A stretch of 64,000 nt of DNA, taken from contig NZ_MWQK01000002.1 of the NCBI RefSeq assembly GCF_002210425.1, forward strand, positions 310,001 to 374,000. Reading direction: 5' to 3'. The notes under the pieces were generated by a model. It was not told where the DNA came from and searched no databases. It saw nothing but the letters and a program-made list of their open reading frames with translations. Below, one piece after another: positions 16,631 to 25,622 of this stretch. This stretch comes from Fibrobacter sp. UWB2 (GTDB lineage Bacteria; Fibrobacterota; Fibrobacteria; Fibrobacterales; Fibrobacteraceae). The translations under genes were made by a program, and so were the position numbers. Position 1 is the stretch's first letter. Each line of letters begins with the position of its first letter.

Positions 16631-17497
16631 ATGTTTTCTGGGCGATTTAAATGCTTATTTCGAGTGCTTTTTGCGGTGTTGTGTTCGACAACGCTTGCTT
16701 TCAGTACGCCCGGCACATCAGGAATCGCATCCGGCGCACTCCCCGTAGAAAATTCCGCGTCTCGGCATTACGATGTCTCTGTTCGCTTGGATGTTCCGCT
16801 TTTGCTTGGAATCGTTATGACTTCGGTGCTAGGCGTTTATCAGTACTATGGGATGTCGCGCATCTCTTCGAGCGACTTGAAGCCCAAATCGGAGCTGTTG
16901 CCTTGGGACCGCCCGTTTGCTGGGCATTACAGCGGGTGGGCTATGACCGTGAGCCATTATTCGGGAGCCTTGGCGGTTGCTCCTTTGGCTTTGGCGGGGT
17001 ACTCCTGGTATAAGGGCGATGCCGATGGTCATGACTTTGGTGCCTTTACGCTTATGTTTGTGGAAGCGATTGCCTTGCAGAATGCCTTGAACCAGATTGT
17101 CCGTTCATCGCAGTTGTGGCCGCGCCCTTACATTTATGCGGAACGTGGTGAAGGCCGCAAAAAGGCGGAGTCCGCGCGTGGGGAGGCTTACGGCTCGTTC
17201 TATTCAGGGCATGCCTCGGCCGCGTTTACGGTGGCTGTGTTTACAGGTGAATGGTTCTCTGAAATTTACCCGAACTCTCAATATAAAAGTCTCGTCTGGG
17301 CGTCGTCATTGACGCTTGCTGCGGCTGTTGGCGCCTTGCGCGTGGTTGCCGGAAAACATTATCCTACTGATGTTGTAGTTGGATCGCTTATGGGGGTTGG
17401 CGTGAGCCTGGGAGTCCTTAAATTGCATGAAGTTTGTAAAAAGAAAATTTCTTTTTGGGCAATTCCGGGCAATATTGGCGCTATTTTTTACTTTTGA
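16631..17497 (+). CDS. PAP2 family phosphatase, exported or membrane-bound
   Basis: A 288-residue protein with a signal-like N-terminus, several hydrophobic segments and the three-part phosphatase signature. R158-x6-R165-P166 stands for KxxxxxxRP with Lys replaced by Arg, FYSGHAS (192-194) is the central PSGH-type motif, and R237-x5-H243-x3-D247 (RVVAGKHYPTD) is the third. It should dephosphorylate a lipid phosphate such as phosphatidic acid, phosphatidylglycerol phosphate or undecaprenyl pyrophosphate. Its start is ATG 16631, directly after an in-frame TTG. It diverges from the ArsR-methyltransferase gene. Confidence 0.85.
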   Translation: MFSGRFKCLFRVLFAVLCSTTLAFSTPGTSGIASGALPVENSASRHYDVSVRLDVPLLLGIVMTSVLGVYQYYGMSRISSSDLKPKSELLPWDRPFAGHYSGWAMTVSHYSGALAVAPLALAGYSWYKGDADGHDFGAFTLMFVEAIALQNALNQIVRSSQLWPRPYIYAERGEGRKKAESARGEAYGSFYSGHASAAFTVAVFTGEWFSEIYPNSQYKSLVWASSLTLAAAVGALRVVAGKHYPTDVVVGSLMGVGVSLGVLKLHEVCKKKISFWAIPGNIGAIFYF

Positions 17498-17581
17498 CAA
17501 TTTTTTATAGCATTTTTTCCGAAAAAGCGTATATATATTGTGTAGGCTTACTTCGTAAGTCTATTATTTGTGAGGTTATTG

Positions 17582-18589
17582 ATGTTGGATGAGGTGTGGC
17601 GTTCGTTGTGCGCCGTTGCTGTTTTGACCGTGTCTGTGGTCACCCATAATTACGCAGCAGAGTTTAAGGATTATAGGGATGGGCGTGTTTATCGCGGGAT
17701 TCCCTCGGGCTCTCTAAACTGGTTTAAGCAAAGTCTCAAATACAGCAAGACCGCATACTTTACCGACGAAAATGGTGTTCCGTTTTATCGAAGCGATAGT
17801 TGGAAGGCTTCATGCCCTGAAGGTACGCAACTCCCAGATGAAACCGACTGGGATGAACTCATCGAAGAAAAATTTTCCGGTTCCGACAAAATTCAGAATA
17901 TGAGTGATTTTGTTGGAAATTCTTCACGTGGCTTTTACAAGTTTGAAATGGATGAAGTGGTGAATGCAAGAAAGGGCTTTGTCTATTTTGCAGTGCGTGG
18001 TCCGGCGAATCATGTTATAAGGCTTGAAACCAAGCGTGGTACAACGAAGTACGTGGATATCGAAGAAGCCGATGCTGTTCAGATCCGTTGCGTCTTTGCG
18101 CGTGACCAGTTTGCCGAAAAGAATATCTCCCCGAAGGATATGATTTTTACGGATAAGCGCGACAATAAAAAATACAAGGTTGGCGTCCGTGGCAAAAAAA
18201 TCTGGATGATGAAAAACCTCGCATTCAGTGTGACTTCTGAAAAGCAGTGCTATGTAGAAGACAAGTCCTTCTGCGAAAAGTTTGGCCGTTATTACACTTA
18301 CGAAGAAGCGCGCAAGGCTTGCCCGACGGGCTGGCACTTGCCGGATGACGGTGAATGGCGTGATTTCCAGCAAGACCGTGCAACGCTCGATTGGGACAAT
18401 TTAGGGCAGGGCGGTTGTCAGGACTGGGATAATTACTGCGACGGCATGAATTCCGGACACTACTGGTCTTTGACTTCTATCCAGGAGAATACCGCACGTT
18501 CGTGGGAATTTAACCGCGCCGATAAGGATATCGACCGAACCGACGCTAGCGTTTATAAAGGACTCTACGTCCGCTGTGTCGCGGATTAA
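17582..18589 (+). CDS. FISUMP domain protein, exported
   Basis: A 335-residue protein with a signal peptide (hydrophobic CAVAVLTVSVVT, cleavage near YAA). The C-terminal half, from about residue 190, is a FISUMP domain: TDKRDNKKYKVGVRGKKIWM, KNLAF, FGRYYTYEEARKACPTGWHL, HYWSLT and LYVRCV. The N-terminal half appears to be a second, degenerate module (FKDYRDGRVYRGI, CPEGTQLPDETDWDEL, IRCV). GAGG six bases before ATG 17582 supports this start over the GTG at 17570. The domain's function is not known. It is abundant in Fibrobacter surface proteins, where cell-surface binding or assembly roles are suspected. Confidence 0.82.
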   Translation: MLDEVWRSLCAVAVLTVSVVTHNYAAEFKDYRDGRVYRGIPSGSLNWFKQSLKYSKTAYFTDENGVPFYRSDSWKASCPEGTQLPDETDWDELIEEKFSGSDKIQNMSDFVGNSSRGFYKFEMDEVVNARKGFVYFAVRGPANHVIRLETKRGTTKYVDIEEADAVQIRCVFARDQFAEKNISPKDMIFTDKRDNKKYKVGVRGKKIWMMKNLAFSVTSEKQCYVEDKSFCEKFGRYYTYEEARKACPTGWHLPDDGEWRDFQQDRATLDWDNLGQGGCQDWDNYCDGMNSGHYWSLTSIQENTARSWEFNRADKDIDRTDASVYKGLYVRCVAD

Positions 18590-18738
18590 TCGGCAACAGC
18601 AAAAAAGGCGTACAGTATAGAAAATACTGTCGCAGAGGCATAGCTCCCCGAGAGGTAAACGAAAAGCCCGAAGACGACTACGGTCAACGAAAGAAGAAAA
18701 ATCTTGGACGGGCTATTAGGAAAATGAATGTTTATCAT
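18586..18738 (-). CDS. 50-aa small membrane protein
   Basis: A 50-codon frame from ATG 18738 to TAA at 18586, with AAGGG six bases upstream. After a polar start (MINIHFPNSPSK) the rest is almost wholly hydrophobic, enough for two short helices (IFLLSLTVVVFGLFVYLS and ATVFSILYAFFAVA). Its stop overlaps the stop of the convergent FISUMP gene by a few bases. The function is unknown. The ribosome-binding site and the hydrophobic pattern make it a credible gene despite its size. Confidence 0.55.
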   Translation of the reverse strand: MINIHFPNSPSKIFLLSLTVVVFGLFVYLSGSYASATVFSILYAFFAVAD

Positions 18739-18814
18739 GAGTGACCCTTAATGTTTATCTTTAACTGTTTATAAAATAGATAAAGATTATGTCATTAAAT
18801 GTCACTGCTAGATT

Positions 18815-19060
18815 TTACAGTTCGTCCTCGCTTTCGGACACATCCCCGAAATGGCTCCCGTATTCGTCAAAGTTGACTTCTTCGGCAATGTCGTCGTTGT
18901 CTAGGTCATCGTTGTCGAGCCCAAGTCCAAGTCGAGCACAGATGCGGTCAAGGAGGATGAGATCTACATCTTCGGTGTCGCCGCCCTCACGTTCGTAAGC
19001 TTCGATGATGAGCTCCTGTTCGTCCGGTTTGTATTTATCGACAACTTCTGTGATTTTCAT
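18815..19060 (-). CDS. Small acidic protein of unknown function
   Basis: An 81-residue protein with a very acidic C-terminal half (LDNDDLDNDDIAEEV, ESEDEL) and a helical N-terminal part (KITEVVDKYKPDEQELIIEA). No known family is recognised. AAGGAG five bases before ATG 19060 is a strong ribosome-binding site and fixes the start; the frame extends upstream but without support. It stands alone and diverges from the TPR gene 98 bases away. It could be a nucleic-acid mimic or a chaperone-like acidic peptide, but nothing in the sequence decides this. Confidence 0.6.
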   Translation of the reverse strand: MKITEVVDKYKPDEQELIIEAYEREGGDTEDVDLILLDRICARLGLGLDNDDLDNDDIAEEVNFDEYGSHFGDVSESEDEL

Positions 19061-19158
19061 TTTTTCTCCTTTGCGGATAATTAAAATTATCCACGTCTCT
19101 GCTTGTAATATCGTCAATCTGTGTCATAAAGTCAATGGTTTTTACTAAATTTTTTGCT

Positions 19159-20475
19159 ATGAACAAGAAATTGTCTTTTATCGCACTTGCGTTGTTGGTT
19201 GGAATGTCTCAATCTTGGGCTGTAGACCCCCGTATTGAACAGGGTGCCCGTTTTGAGTCCAAGGGTCAGTATGACAAGGCTCTTGGTGAATATCGTGCCA
19301 TGTTGGCTGAAAATAAGAAGAATACCGAAGCTTACATGGCGGCCGGCAAGGTTCGCATGAAGATGAAGGACTATAAGGGTGCTGTCGCAAACTTCCGCCT
19401 CGCTTATGGTTATGACCCGAGCTTGACTGAAGCATACGAAGGTGCCGCAAAGGCTTACGAAGCCATGGGCCAGCAGGCAAAGGCTGATGCCGAACGTGCT
19501 AAGATGAAGGGCGGTAAGGCTGCTGCAGCAAGTGCTCCGAAGGCCGAAACTAAGGCAGAACCCGCAAAGACTGCTCAGCCTGCGCAAACGGCTCCTGCCG
19601 CAAAGGCGGAACCGGCAAAGACCGCCGCTCCTGCAAAGGTTGAAACCCCGAAGGCTACACAACCGGCGACCGCAACGGCTGCCGCATCTGAAGATCCGTT
19701 TGAAAAGGGCAAGGCTTTGCTTGCCGAAGGCCGCTATGCTGAAGCCGCTCCGCTTTGGAGAGTTGTTCTTTCGAAGAAGCCTGGCGATGCCGGTGCCTAC
19801 TTCTATGCAGGCCTAACCCGTTATGAGATGGGAGAATACGACAAGGCCGAGTTCAACTTGAAGAAGGGACTTTCTTATAAGGAACGCGGTAACGATGCTA
19901 ACTACTATTTGGCAAAGATCAACCAGAAGGGCAAGCGTACCGAACAGGAAAAGAAGTATCTCTCTGCATACTTGAAGAAGGCCGCTCCGGATGCCAAGTT
20001 CCGCAAGGCTGCTGAAGATCGTTTGGCCGAAATCAACGCTGTTGCGAGTGCCGCTGCCGAAGAAAAGGCCATGCAGGAAGCCGAAGCCAAGGCCTTGAAA
20101 GAAGCTAAGAAGAGCGGGAACGACAAGTCGAAGTCTGTTGACGTTGCACCGCAGAGGGAAGACGTCGCTCCGACCGCTTCGAATTCCATTGCCAACGCCA
20201 ATGCTCTTTATGCGGATGGCTATCACGAAGCCGCTCTCCAGATGTACAAGGCTTTGCTCGAAAATGAAATCACGCCGGACGAACGCTACTTTGCGATGCT
20301 CCAGATGGGCAACATCTATCGCGAAATGCGTGACTTCCACAGTGCTGTAACGCGCTACCGTGATGTTGTCCGTGAATTCCCGGATTCTGACTGGGCGACC
20401 GAAGCTGAACGCGCTCTCGAAGACGCTGTGTGGCTTGAAAAGCACGCTAGCGAACTCCCGCGTAACAAGCGCTAA
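19159..20475 (+). CDS. Periplasmic tetratricopeptide-repeat protein
   Basis: A 438-residue protein with a signal peptide (KKLSFIALALLVGMSQSWA). It has a first group of TPR units at about residues 22-115, then an Ala/Lys/Pro/Glu-rich low-complexity linker (about 120-175), TPR units at about 180-260, a charged helical spacer, and further TPR units near the C-terminus (ANALYADGYHEAALQMYKAL, YREMRDFHSAVTRYRDVV). The layout resembles YbgF/CpoB-like or other envelope scaffold proteins. It probably binds partner proteins in the periplasm; the partners are unknown. A clear terminator follows it. Confidence 0.8.
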   Translation: MNKKLSFIALALLVGMSQSWAVDPRIEQGARFESKGQYDKALGEYRAMLAENKKNTEAYMAAGKVRMKMKDYKGAVANFRLAYGYDPSLTEAYEGAAKAYEAMGQQAKADAERAKMKGGKAAAASAPKAETKAEPAKTAQPAQTAPAAKAEPAKTAAPAKVETPKATQPATATAAASEDPFEKGKALLAEGRYAEAAPLWRVVLSKKPGDAGAYFYAGLTRYEMGEYDKAEFNLKKGLSYKERGNDANYYLAKINQKGKRTEQEKKYLSAYLKKAAPDAKFRKAAEDRLAEINAVASAAAEEKAMQEAEAKALKEAKKSGNDKSKSVDVAPQREDVAPTASNSIANANALYADGYHEAALQMYKALLENEITPDERYFAMLQMGNIYREMRDFHSAVTRYRDVVREFPDSDWATEAERALEDAVWLEKHASELPRNKR

Positions 20476-20535
20476 TTGGCCATTAGTCAATGGTCTTTAG
20501 TTATTAGTTACAACTGAAAGATTTCGTATAAAATT

Positions 20536-20565
20536 ATGCCGGGCTCGTCCCGGCATTAATTTTTA
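20536..20565 (+). terminator. Rho-independent terminator after the TPR gene
   Basis: ATGCCGGG-CTCGT-CCCGGCAT, a perfect 8-bp stem, followed by TAATTTTT. It is 60 bases past the TPR stop codon. Confidence 0.8.
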
Positions 20566-20566
20566 A

Positions 20567-20613
20567 GATGTCATGCCCGCTCAGGTCCCTGAGCTTGTCG
20601 AAGGGCGGGCATC
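20567..20613. repeat. Dispersed inverted repeat containing CCTGAGCTTGTCGAAGGG
   Basis: ATGCCCGC and GCGGGCAT form the arms around TCAGGTCCCTGAGCTTGTCG and AAGG. The inner CTGAGCTTGTCGAAGGG sequence is a motif found dispersed in many bacterial genomes. A T run follows, so it may help terminate the TPR transcript. The convergent FGGY kinase ends 18 bases away. Confidence 0.65.
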
Positions 20614-20630
20614 TCCTTTTTTTTGAGGAT

Positions 20631-22163
20631 TTATCCTTTCACAAGCTTTCGGTCGCTCTTGACTTTATCCAGGAACTTCTTGTAGAGCTTGTTGTAAATC
20701 TCGTGATTCTCGGGATTCGGCGTGTACGTGTTTGTAATCTCGATATAGCTGTGGATGTCCTCGAACTTCATCTGTCCAAGCCCGATTGCTGCAACTGCTG
20801 CGGCGCCGAGCGCTCCCACGTACTGCGGATGCTTGACTGTTTCGATCGTATGCCCGGTGACGTCTGCGAGAATCTGGTTCATGATGTTGATTCTTGCAAG
20901 GCCGCCCGCAAAGCGGATCGTGTCAGAAATCTTGCACTTCTTGGCCTGGCATTCCAAGAGCCAGCGGAAGTGGAAACAGATGCCTTCGATGACAGCTCGG
21001 AGCAAGTCTCCACGAGTTGTTTCCAAGCTAATGCCTGAAAGCGAACTGCGGATGTCTCCGTCTTCGAACGGAGTCTTGCAACCATTCATGAACGGCGTGA
21101 ACAAAAGCCCGTGTGCGCCGGGTTCCGCTTTCGAAACGAGCGATGCGCATTCTTCGTAGCTGTATTGCGAATTGTCTAGCTTGCCGATAAGTTCACGCGC
21201 CCATGCAAAGCACTTGCCTGCGGTTTCAAGTTCGCCATACAGATACTTTTGCCTGGGATTCGGGCCCTTGACTGCAATCATCATGATGTCGGCAAATTGA
21301 ATGATATGGTCGACGACCGTGCAGACAGAACCTGAAGTTCCACAGTAGATGCTGGTCTGGTTATTTTGAGTGTTGCCACAGCCGACGGCAACCATAGCGA
21401 CATCTCCGCCACCTGCAATGACGGGAGTCCCTTTTTTCAAGCCCATCTGCTCGGCTGCGGTTGCGGTGATACGACCAACGATGTCGGTGCTTTGCACAAT
21501 TTCGGGCAAGTGTTTTTCCTTGATGCCGTAAGCCTTCGCCATTGTATGGCTCCAGCCGGAATGTCCCTTGCGGCAATCGTTGAGCGCTGTGCAAAATGCG
21601 GAGTCCTCGGTGCGGACGAATCTGCCGGTAGTCTTGTACAGGAGGTAGTCGCCAACGTCCAAAAATTTATCGACTCTAGCGAATTTTTCGGGCTCGTTGT
21701 TTTGCACCCACTTGTATTTCCAGATGGGGCTGTAAGCTCCGACAGGCACCATGCTTGTGTGGCGCATTGCCTTGATGAGCTTCCAGATATTTAGCCCGTG
21801 GATCTTGAAACCATGGTCGAAGTAGTCCTTGAATTCCTTGTCGGCACGTCTGTCAAGGAACGTCATAGGGGGGCGTACAGTATTTCCGTTGGCGTCGACG
21901 AGCACAGTTGCGTTCATCTGTGAACAGAAACTGATGCCCTTGATCTGGTCGCTTGTAATACCGTAATTTTTAAGGAGGTCCTTTGTGCTGCGGCAGATGG
22001 AATCCCACCATTGTTCGGTGCTCTGTTCAACACCCTTGCCGCCTAAAGTCGAGGTACTGTGTGTGCTTACGACGGTTGCTCCTACGAATTCAATCGAATT
22101 AGCAATTTTTGTGAGCGTTGCTTTTATAAAGGAATTACCGATGTCGTAAGTGACTAAATACAT
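20631..22163 (-). CDS. FGGY-family sugar kinase (xylulokinase-like)
   Basis: A 510-residue kinase of the actin/hexokinase fold. The start TYDIGNSFIKATL is phosphate-1, the Asp-bearing middle part includes MTFLDRRADKEF, and IYCGTSGSV (phosphate-2) and FAGGLARINIMNQILADVTG (adenosine motif) mark the C-terminal domain. The size and the MNGCKTPFEDGDIRS segment fit the xylulokinase branch better than glycerol or gluconate kinases. The exact sugar remains uncertain. It stands alone, without an isomerase or transporter gene beside it, after a terminator that closes the rlmI gene. Confidence 0.82.
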   Translation of the reverse strand: MYLVTYDIGNSFIKATLTKIANSIEFVGATVVSTHSTSTLGGKGVEQSTEQWWDSICRSTKDLLKNYGITSDQIKGISFCSQMNATVLVDANGNTVRPPMTFLDRRADKEFKDYFDHGFKIHGLNIWKLIKAMRHTSMVPVGAYSPIWKYKWVQNNEPEKFARVDKFLDVGDYLLYKTTGRFVRTEDSAFCTALNDCRKGHSGWSHTMAKAYGIKEKHLPEIVQSTDIVGRITATAAEQMGLKKGTPVIAGGGDVAMVAVGCGNTQNNQTSIYCGTSGSVCTVVDHIIQFADIMMIAVKGPNPRQKYLYGELETAGKCFAWARELIGKLDNSQYSYEECASLVSKAEPGAHGLLFTPFMNGCKTPFEDGDIRSSLSGISLETTRGDLLRAVIEGICFHFRWLLECQAKKCKISDTIRFAGGLARINIMNQILADVTGHTIETVKHPQYVGALGAAAVAAIGLGQMKFEDIHSYIEITNTYTPNPENHEIYNKLYKKFLDKVKSDRKLVKG

Positions 22164-22210
22164 TTTTAACCTCTATAAAACCGTCCACATATACCTTTTT
22201 GCTTCTTGCA

Positions 22211-22250
22211 AAATTATAAAAAAACTACACAGGCTTTGTCACCTGTGTAG
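22211..22250 (-). terminator. Rho-independent terminator of the rlmI-type gene
   Basis: CTACACAGG-CTTTGTCA-CCTGTGTAG, a perfect 9-bp stem. On the minus strand a run of T follows; on the plus strand TTTTTT also follows, so it may work both ways. It separates the rRNA methyltransferase from the FGGY kinase. Confidence 0.82.
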
Positions 22251-22279
22251 TAAGTTTTTTGAAAGCTTTTTCGCTCTTT

Positions 22280-23482
22280 TTACACAACCTGAACCAGGAG
22301 GCCTTTGAGGTATTGTCCTTCGGGGAAGGCCGTGTTCACGGGATGGTCGGCGGGCTGTCCAAAGCGTTCGATAATCTGCACGCGACGGTGGGCATCGGCT
22401 GCGGCGTCGGCGATAATCTTCTGGAACAAGTCCATTTCCATAAGGCCGGAGCAGCTGAACGTAGCGAGCATGCCGCCTTCGGCAAGGAGCTTCATTGCAA
22501 GTAAATTAATGTCTTTGTAGCCGCGGGCGCCTTTCTGCAAGTTGTCCTTGCTTTCGACGAATTTCGGCGGATCAAGCACGATGAAGTCGAACGTTTCGGC
22601 CTTGTCGCGGCACTTGCGCAAGTACTGGAAGACATCTGCTTCGACGTGTGTTGCATGTGCCGTGCTTAATTTGTTGCGCATGATGCCTTCCTTGGCGAGC
22701 TTGAGCGCGTCCTTGGAAACATCGACCTGGTAAACCTTTTCACAGCCACCGCGGAGAGCGTACAGACCAAAGCCGCCGGTGTAGCAGAAGCAGTTGAGCA
22801 TCTTCTTGCCACGAGCGAGTTCGCCCACGCGACGTCTGGCATCGCGCTGGTCGAGGTAGTAGCCTGTCTTGTGTCCGTTCTTCACGTCAATCGGGAACAG
22901 AATTCCGTTTTCGTTGATGATGACCGGTTCGTCCGGAACTTCGCCAAATACAACGCCTGTGCGGAGGGGGAGTCCTTCCTTTTTGCGGACTTCGGAATCG
23001 CAGCGTTCATAAATGCCACGGCAACCTGTCTTTTCGGCGAGCAATTCGTAAATGATCTGGCGATTGACTTCGGCGCCTGCAGCAAGGATTTCGACGGAGT
23101 AGATGTCGGCATACTTGTCGATGATGCAACCCGGAATGCCGTCATTTTCGGCGTTCACAAGGCGGAATGCACATTCCTTGTCGTGGATATCGAACCCACG
23201 GCTCTTGCGGGAGGCAATGGCGCGGTCCAAAATGTCGCTAAAGAATTCTCGGTCAATCTTGACGTTTTTACCTTCGGTTCCGAATGTCCAGAAACGGCCA
23301 CGGATCTGGGATTTCGGGGAGTAGGCCGCAAGGCCCAGAAAATCGCTGTGATAGCTGTAAACTTCGACAACGTCACCAAGCGCAGGGTCGCCAACAACTT
23401 CATCAATGGCACCGCTAAAAATCCACGGGTGGTAACGGAGGGCGGATTTATCGCGCCCGGCTTTCAATGTAATTGCTTTCAT
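22280..23482 (-). CDS. rlmI: 23S rRNA cytosine-C5 methyltransferase, RlmI type
   Basis: A 400-residue SAM-dependent RNA methyltransferase. Residues 1-75 form a PUA-type RNA-binding domain (RYHPWIFSGAIDEV, GDVVEVYSYHSDFLGLAAY). A linker strand domain follows, and the Rossmann methyltransferase starts near residue 205: KTGYYLDQRDARR, MLNCFCYTGGFGLYA (SAM loop), EKVYQVDVSKDAL, FIVLDPPKFV (catalytic-type motif) and LATFSCSG. The family makes m5C1962 in E. coli 23S rRNA. Gene symbol by family resemblance. Confidence 0.88.
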   Translation of the reverse strand: MKAITLKAGRDKSALRYHPWIFSGAIDEVVGDPALGDVVEVYSYHSDFLGLAAYSPKSQIRGRFWTFGTEGKNVKIDREFFSDILDRAIASRKSRGFDIHDKECAFRLVNAENDGIPGCIIDKYADIYSVEILAAGAEVNRQIIYELLAEKTGCRGIYERCDSEVRKKEGLPLRTGVVFGEVPDEPVIINENGILFPIDVKNGHKTGYYLDQRDARRRVGELARGKKMLNCFCYTGGFGLYALRGGCEKVYQVDVSKDALKLAKEGIMRNKLSTAHATHVEADVFQYLRKCRDKAETFDFIVLDPPKFVESKDNLQKGARGYKDINLLAMKLLAEGGMLATFSCSGLMEMDLFQKIIADAAADAHRRVQIIERFGQPADHPVNTAFPEGQYLKGLLVQVV

Positions 23483-23588
23483 AGGTAAAAATTTAGAATT
23501 TTTAGTTATATTTATTTTGTTACGTATTTGTGTGGTTCATAAAACGTGTGACGGTACGCAAATTATTGTTTTTAATCGAGGGGGAAAA

Positions 23589-25184
23589 GTGATTGTAAAT
23601 TTCTTTTTTGAAATTTTAATTACTAGATTAAAAAACATGGTAGGAAACAATCAGGCAAAGATTTTTAGGGTTGGACTTTTGGGCTTGGCCCTCGTTTTTG
23701 CCGTATCCTTTTCTGCCTGTGGCGATTCTGAATCCTCCAAAAAAGAATCGTTAAATGCGGTTCCCGAAAAGCCTTTGTTTAATGGCGTTGTCCAGAGTGT
23801 TTTGGGTGATGCCCATGTGAAGACCGCTGATAGCCATGCTAAGTCGTTGAAGGTTGGCTTATCTGTTCATGAAAAATCATCGATTGTGACCGAGGCGGGG
23901 TCTTCGGTTGTGATTTCTGTTGATGACGGTTCTGCGCTCAAGACTGATGGTCGGTCGGAGTTGGCTATTGAAGTCACTAAAGCGGATGAACTGAAAACAA
24001 GAATGACTGTAGCGCTCCGCTATGGAAAGTTGTTGTTCGAGGTGCAAAAGCAGGCTGTCAAGGACGAGTTCGAAATCCGTACAGAGAATGTTTCGTCTGT
24101 AGTTCGTGGAACGGCTGGCTTTATCGAAAATGTCTATGGCTTGGAAATCACCTCGCTTAAGGAAGGCCGTCTTGACGTGTCGGTAAGTAACGATACGGCT
24201 CAGCCAATTAAGAGTGGACAGACGTTGATTGCCAATACGAATGGCGTGAAGATTTTATCGCTTGCAAGTTCGGGCTCGCTTGTCTTGGCTCGTGCACTTG
24301 ATTCTATTGCAACGGGTGCCGCGGCAGAACTCGGTGTGCATGCCGCAAAGCTGAATCTCGACAAGCTTGAATCGATGTTGCAGGAATTTGATGAAGCCTA
24401 CAAGAAAAAGGCTGAGGCTTTCATAAAGAGCTCGCAGATTGAGTTTAAGCCGAAGGTCCTGAATGAATACATTGGCAAGCCCAGTGTGACGCTTGAAGCG
24501 TTGTTTATTCCGGGAAGCTTTGTTTCTGTGCTCGGAATTGTCGATACGATTCCTGAAAGCGGGCTTTACAAGCGAACGTTTGAATGGGCGGATTCCACGG
24601 CGTTTGGTCCGAAGCATTTTGTTGTGAATTGCAGCAATGGCGAAGTGGAATACATTTGCCATACCTGGCATACGAACTTTGTTTCGGCGAAGATGGCGGA
24701 AGTCTTGACGAAGGCTAATGAACGCAAGTCTACGGCTGCTAAGGATACGGTCCAGCCAAAAAAACTCAAGCCTTCGATTGTCATAGAAGGTTCTGGTCGT
24801 GAACGTATCCACGTATTGCCCGAAGAGCGTGATATCCCGGCGACGCTCCGTTTTAGCGTGGCGGGCTTGATGGGCTCGGACTTGAGTCAAATCAAGAAGA
24901 TTATCGTGAAGCGCAAGGGTGTTGTGGTAAAGACCTTTGCAGATGATGAATTGATGACAAATTCATTTAAATTGCCGATTCGCCTCAAGCAGAACCGAAT
25001 TGCCCATTTTGAAATTGATGCCATATTCGTAAATGGCAAGAAGATTAAGGCAAGGAAAGTCTATGAGACGTATTGCTTCTTCGAAAATTACGAAGATGGC
25101 AAGAAGAGTAACCGAATCAACGACATGACGGCAGAAGAAGAATACAAAAATGTCGTCTCCAAGCGCTTGCTCAAGAACGAATAG
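23589..25184 (+). CDS. FecR-domain lipoprotein
   Basis: A protein of about 531 residues. A lipoprotein-type signal (GLLGLALVFAVSFSACGD) leads to a FecR domain at about residues 65-215. This has LSVHEKSSIVTEAGSSVVIS, LRYGKLLFEV and SSVVRGTAGFIE, the usual pattern of a FecR beta-helix. A helical segment and a C-terminal beta domain of unknown type follow. A GTG at 23589 has GAGGGGG just upstream and is the start used. An ATG at 23637 would give a shorter, more usual signal peptide but lacks a ribosome-binding site. FecR proteins here are probably structural or sensory envelope proteins; no sigma factor is nearby. The VanZ-like gene follows after 26 bases. Confidence 0.75.
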   Translation: MIVNFFFEILITRLKNMVGNNQAKIFRVGLLGLALVFAVSFSACGDSESSKKESLNAVPEKPLFNGVVQSVLGDAHVKTADSHAKSLKVGLSVHEKSSIVTEAGSSVVISVDDGSALKTDGRSELAIEVTKADELKTRMTVALRYGKLLFEVQKQAVKDEFEIRTENVSSVVRGTAGFIENVYGLEITSLKEGRLDVSVSNDTAQPIKSGQTLIANTNGVKILSLASSGSLVLARALDSIATGAAAELGVHAAKLNLDKLESMLQEFDEAYKKKAEAFIKSSQIEFKPKVLNEYIGKPSVTLEALFIPGSFVSVLGIVDTIPESGLYKRTFEWADSTAFGPKHFVVNCSNGEVEYICHTWHTNFVSAKMAEVLTKANERKSTAAKDTVQPKKLKPSIVIEGSGRERIHVLPEERDIPATLRFSVAGLMGSDLSQIKKIIVKRKGVVVKTFADDELMTNSFKLPIRLKQNRIAHFEIDAIFVNGKKIKARKVYETYCFFENYEDGKKSNRINDMTAEEEYKNVVSKRLLKNE

Positions 25185-25210
25185 CTTTTACAAAAGCTAA
25201 ATTTGGGCGC

Positions 25211-25618
25211 ATGTTTGAATCGCTCTTTGACAAGTATCCGTTTTTTAGAAAAGTCCCTGCCATCCTCTGCATGGCTATCATTTTCAAGATTTCTTCGATG
25301 ACATCCTATGAACTCGAAGACTTTCTGCATGTATGGGATAAACTTGCGCATACGTGCGAATACGCTACTTTGGCGGGTTGCTTTTGCATGTGGTGGGCTC
25401 GTGGTGAGTGGTCTATAAAGCCGTGGTTCAAGGTGCTGATTGTTATGGCGATTGCACTTGCTTACGGTTGCACGGACGAATATCACCAGAGCTTTGTGGA
25501 AGGCCGTGACTGCAGCGGTTATGACTTGATTGCCGATGCGCTTGGTGGATTTATCGGCGGCGCGGTTTACGTGTTGGTTGTGAAAATCTTGAACAAGTAC
25601 GATCCTCTTGTTAAGTAG
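25211..25618 (+). CDS. VanZ-like membrane protein
   Basis: A 135-residue protein with four hydrophobic segments. The family signature is clear: WDKLAHTCEYATLAG in the second segment and YGCTDEYHQSFVEGRDCSGYD then LIADALGGFIGG in the third and fourth. VanZ proteins are linked to glycopeptide resistance and cell-envelope homeostasis, but the biochemical role is unsettled. It follows the FecR gene closely and may be cotranscribed. Confidence 0.9.
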   Translation: MFESLFDKYPFFRKVPAILCMAIIFKISSMTSYELEDFLHVWDKLAHTCEYATLAGCFCMWWARGEWSIKPWFKVLIVMAIALAYGCTDEYHQSFVEGRDCSGYDLIADALGGFIGGAVYVLVVKILNKYDPLVK

Positions 25619-25622
25619 ACTT

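Noticed and set aside
17494-17499. TTGACA as a -35 box before the FISUMP gene
   Set aside because: No acceptable -10 sequence at 16-18 bases; the nearest TATATA is about 30 bases away.
20568-21038. ORF beginning SLSLSKG
   Set aside because: This is the translated dispersed repeat running into the antisense of the FGGY kinase.
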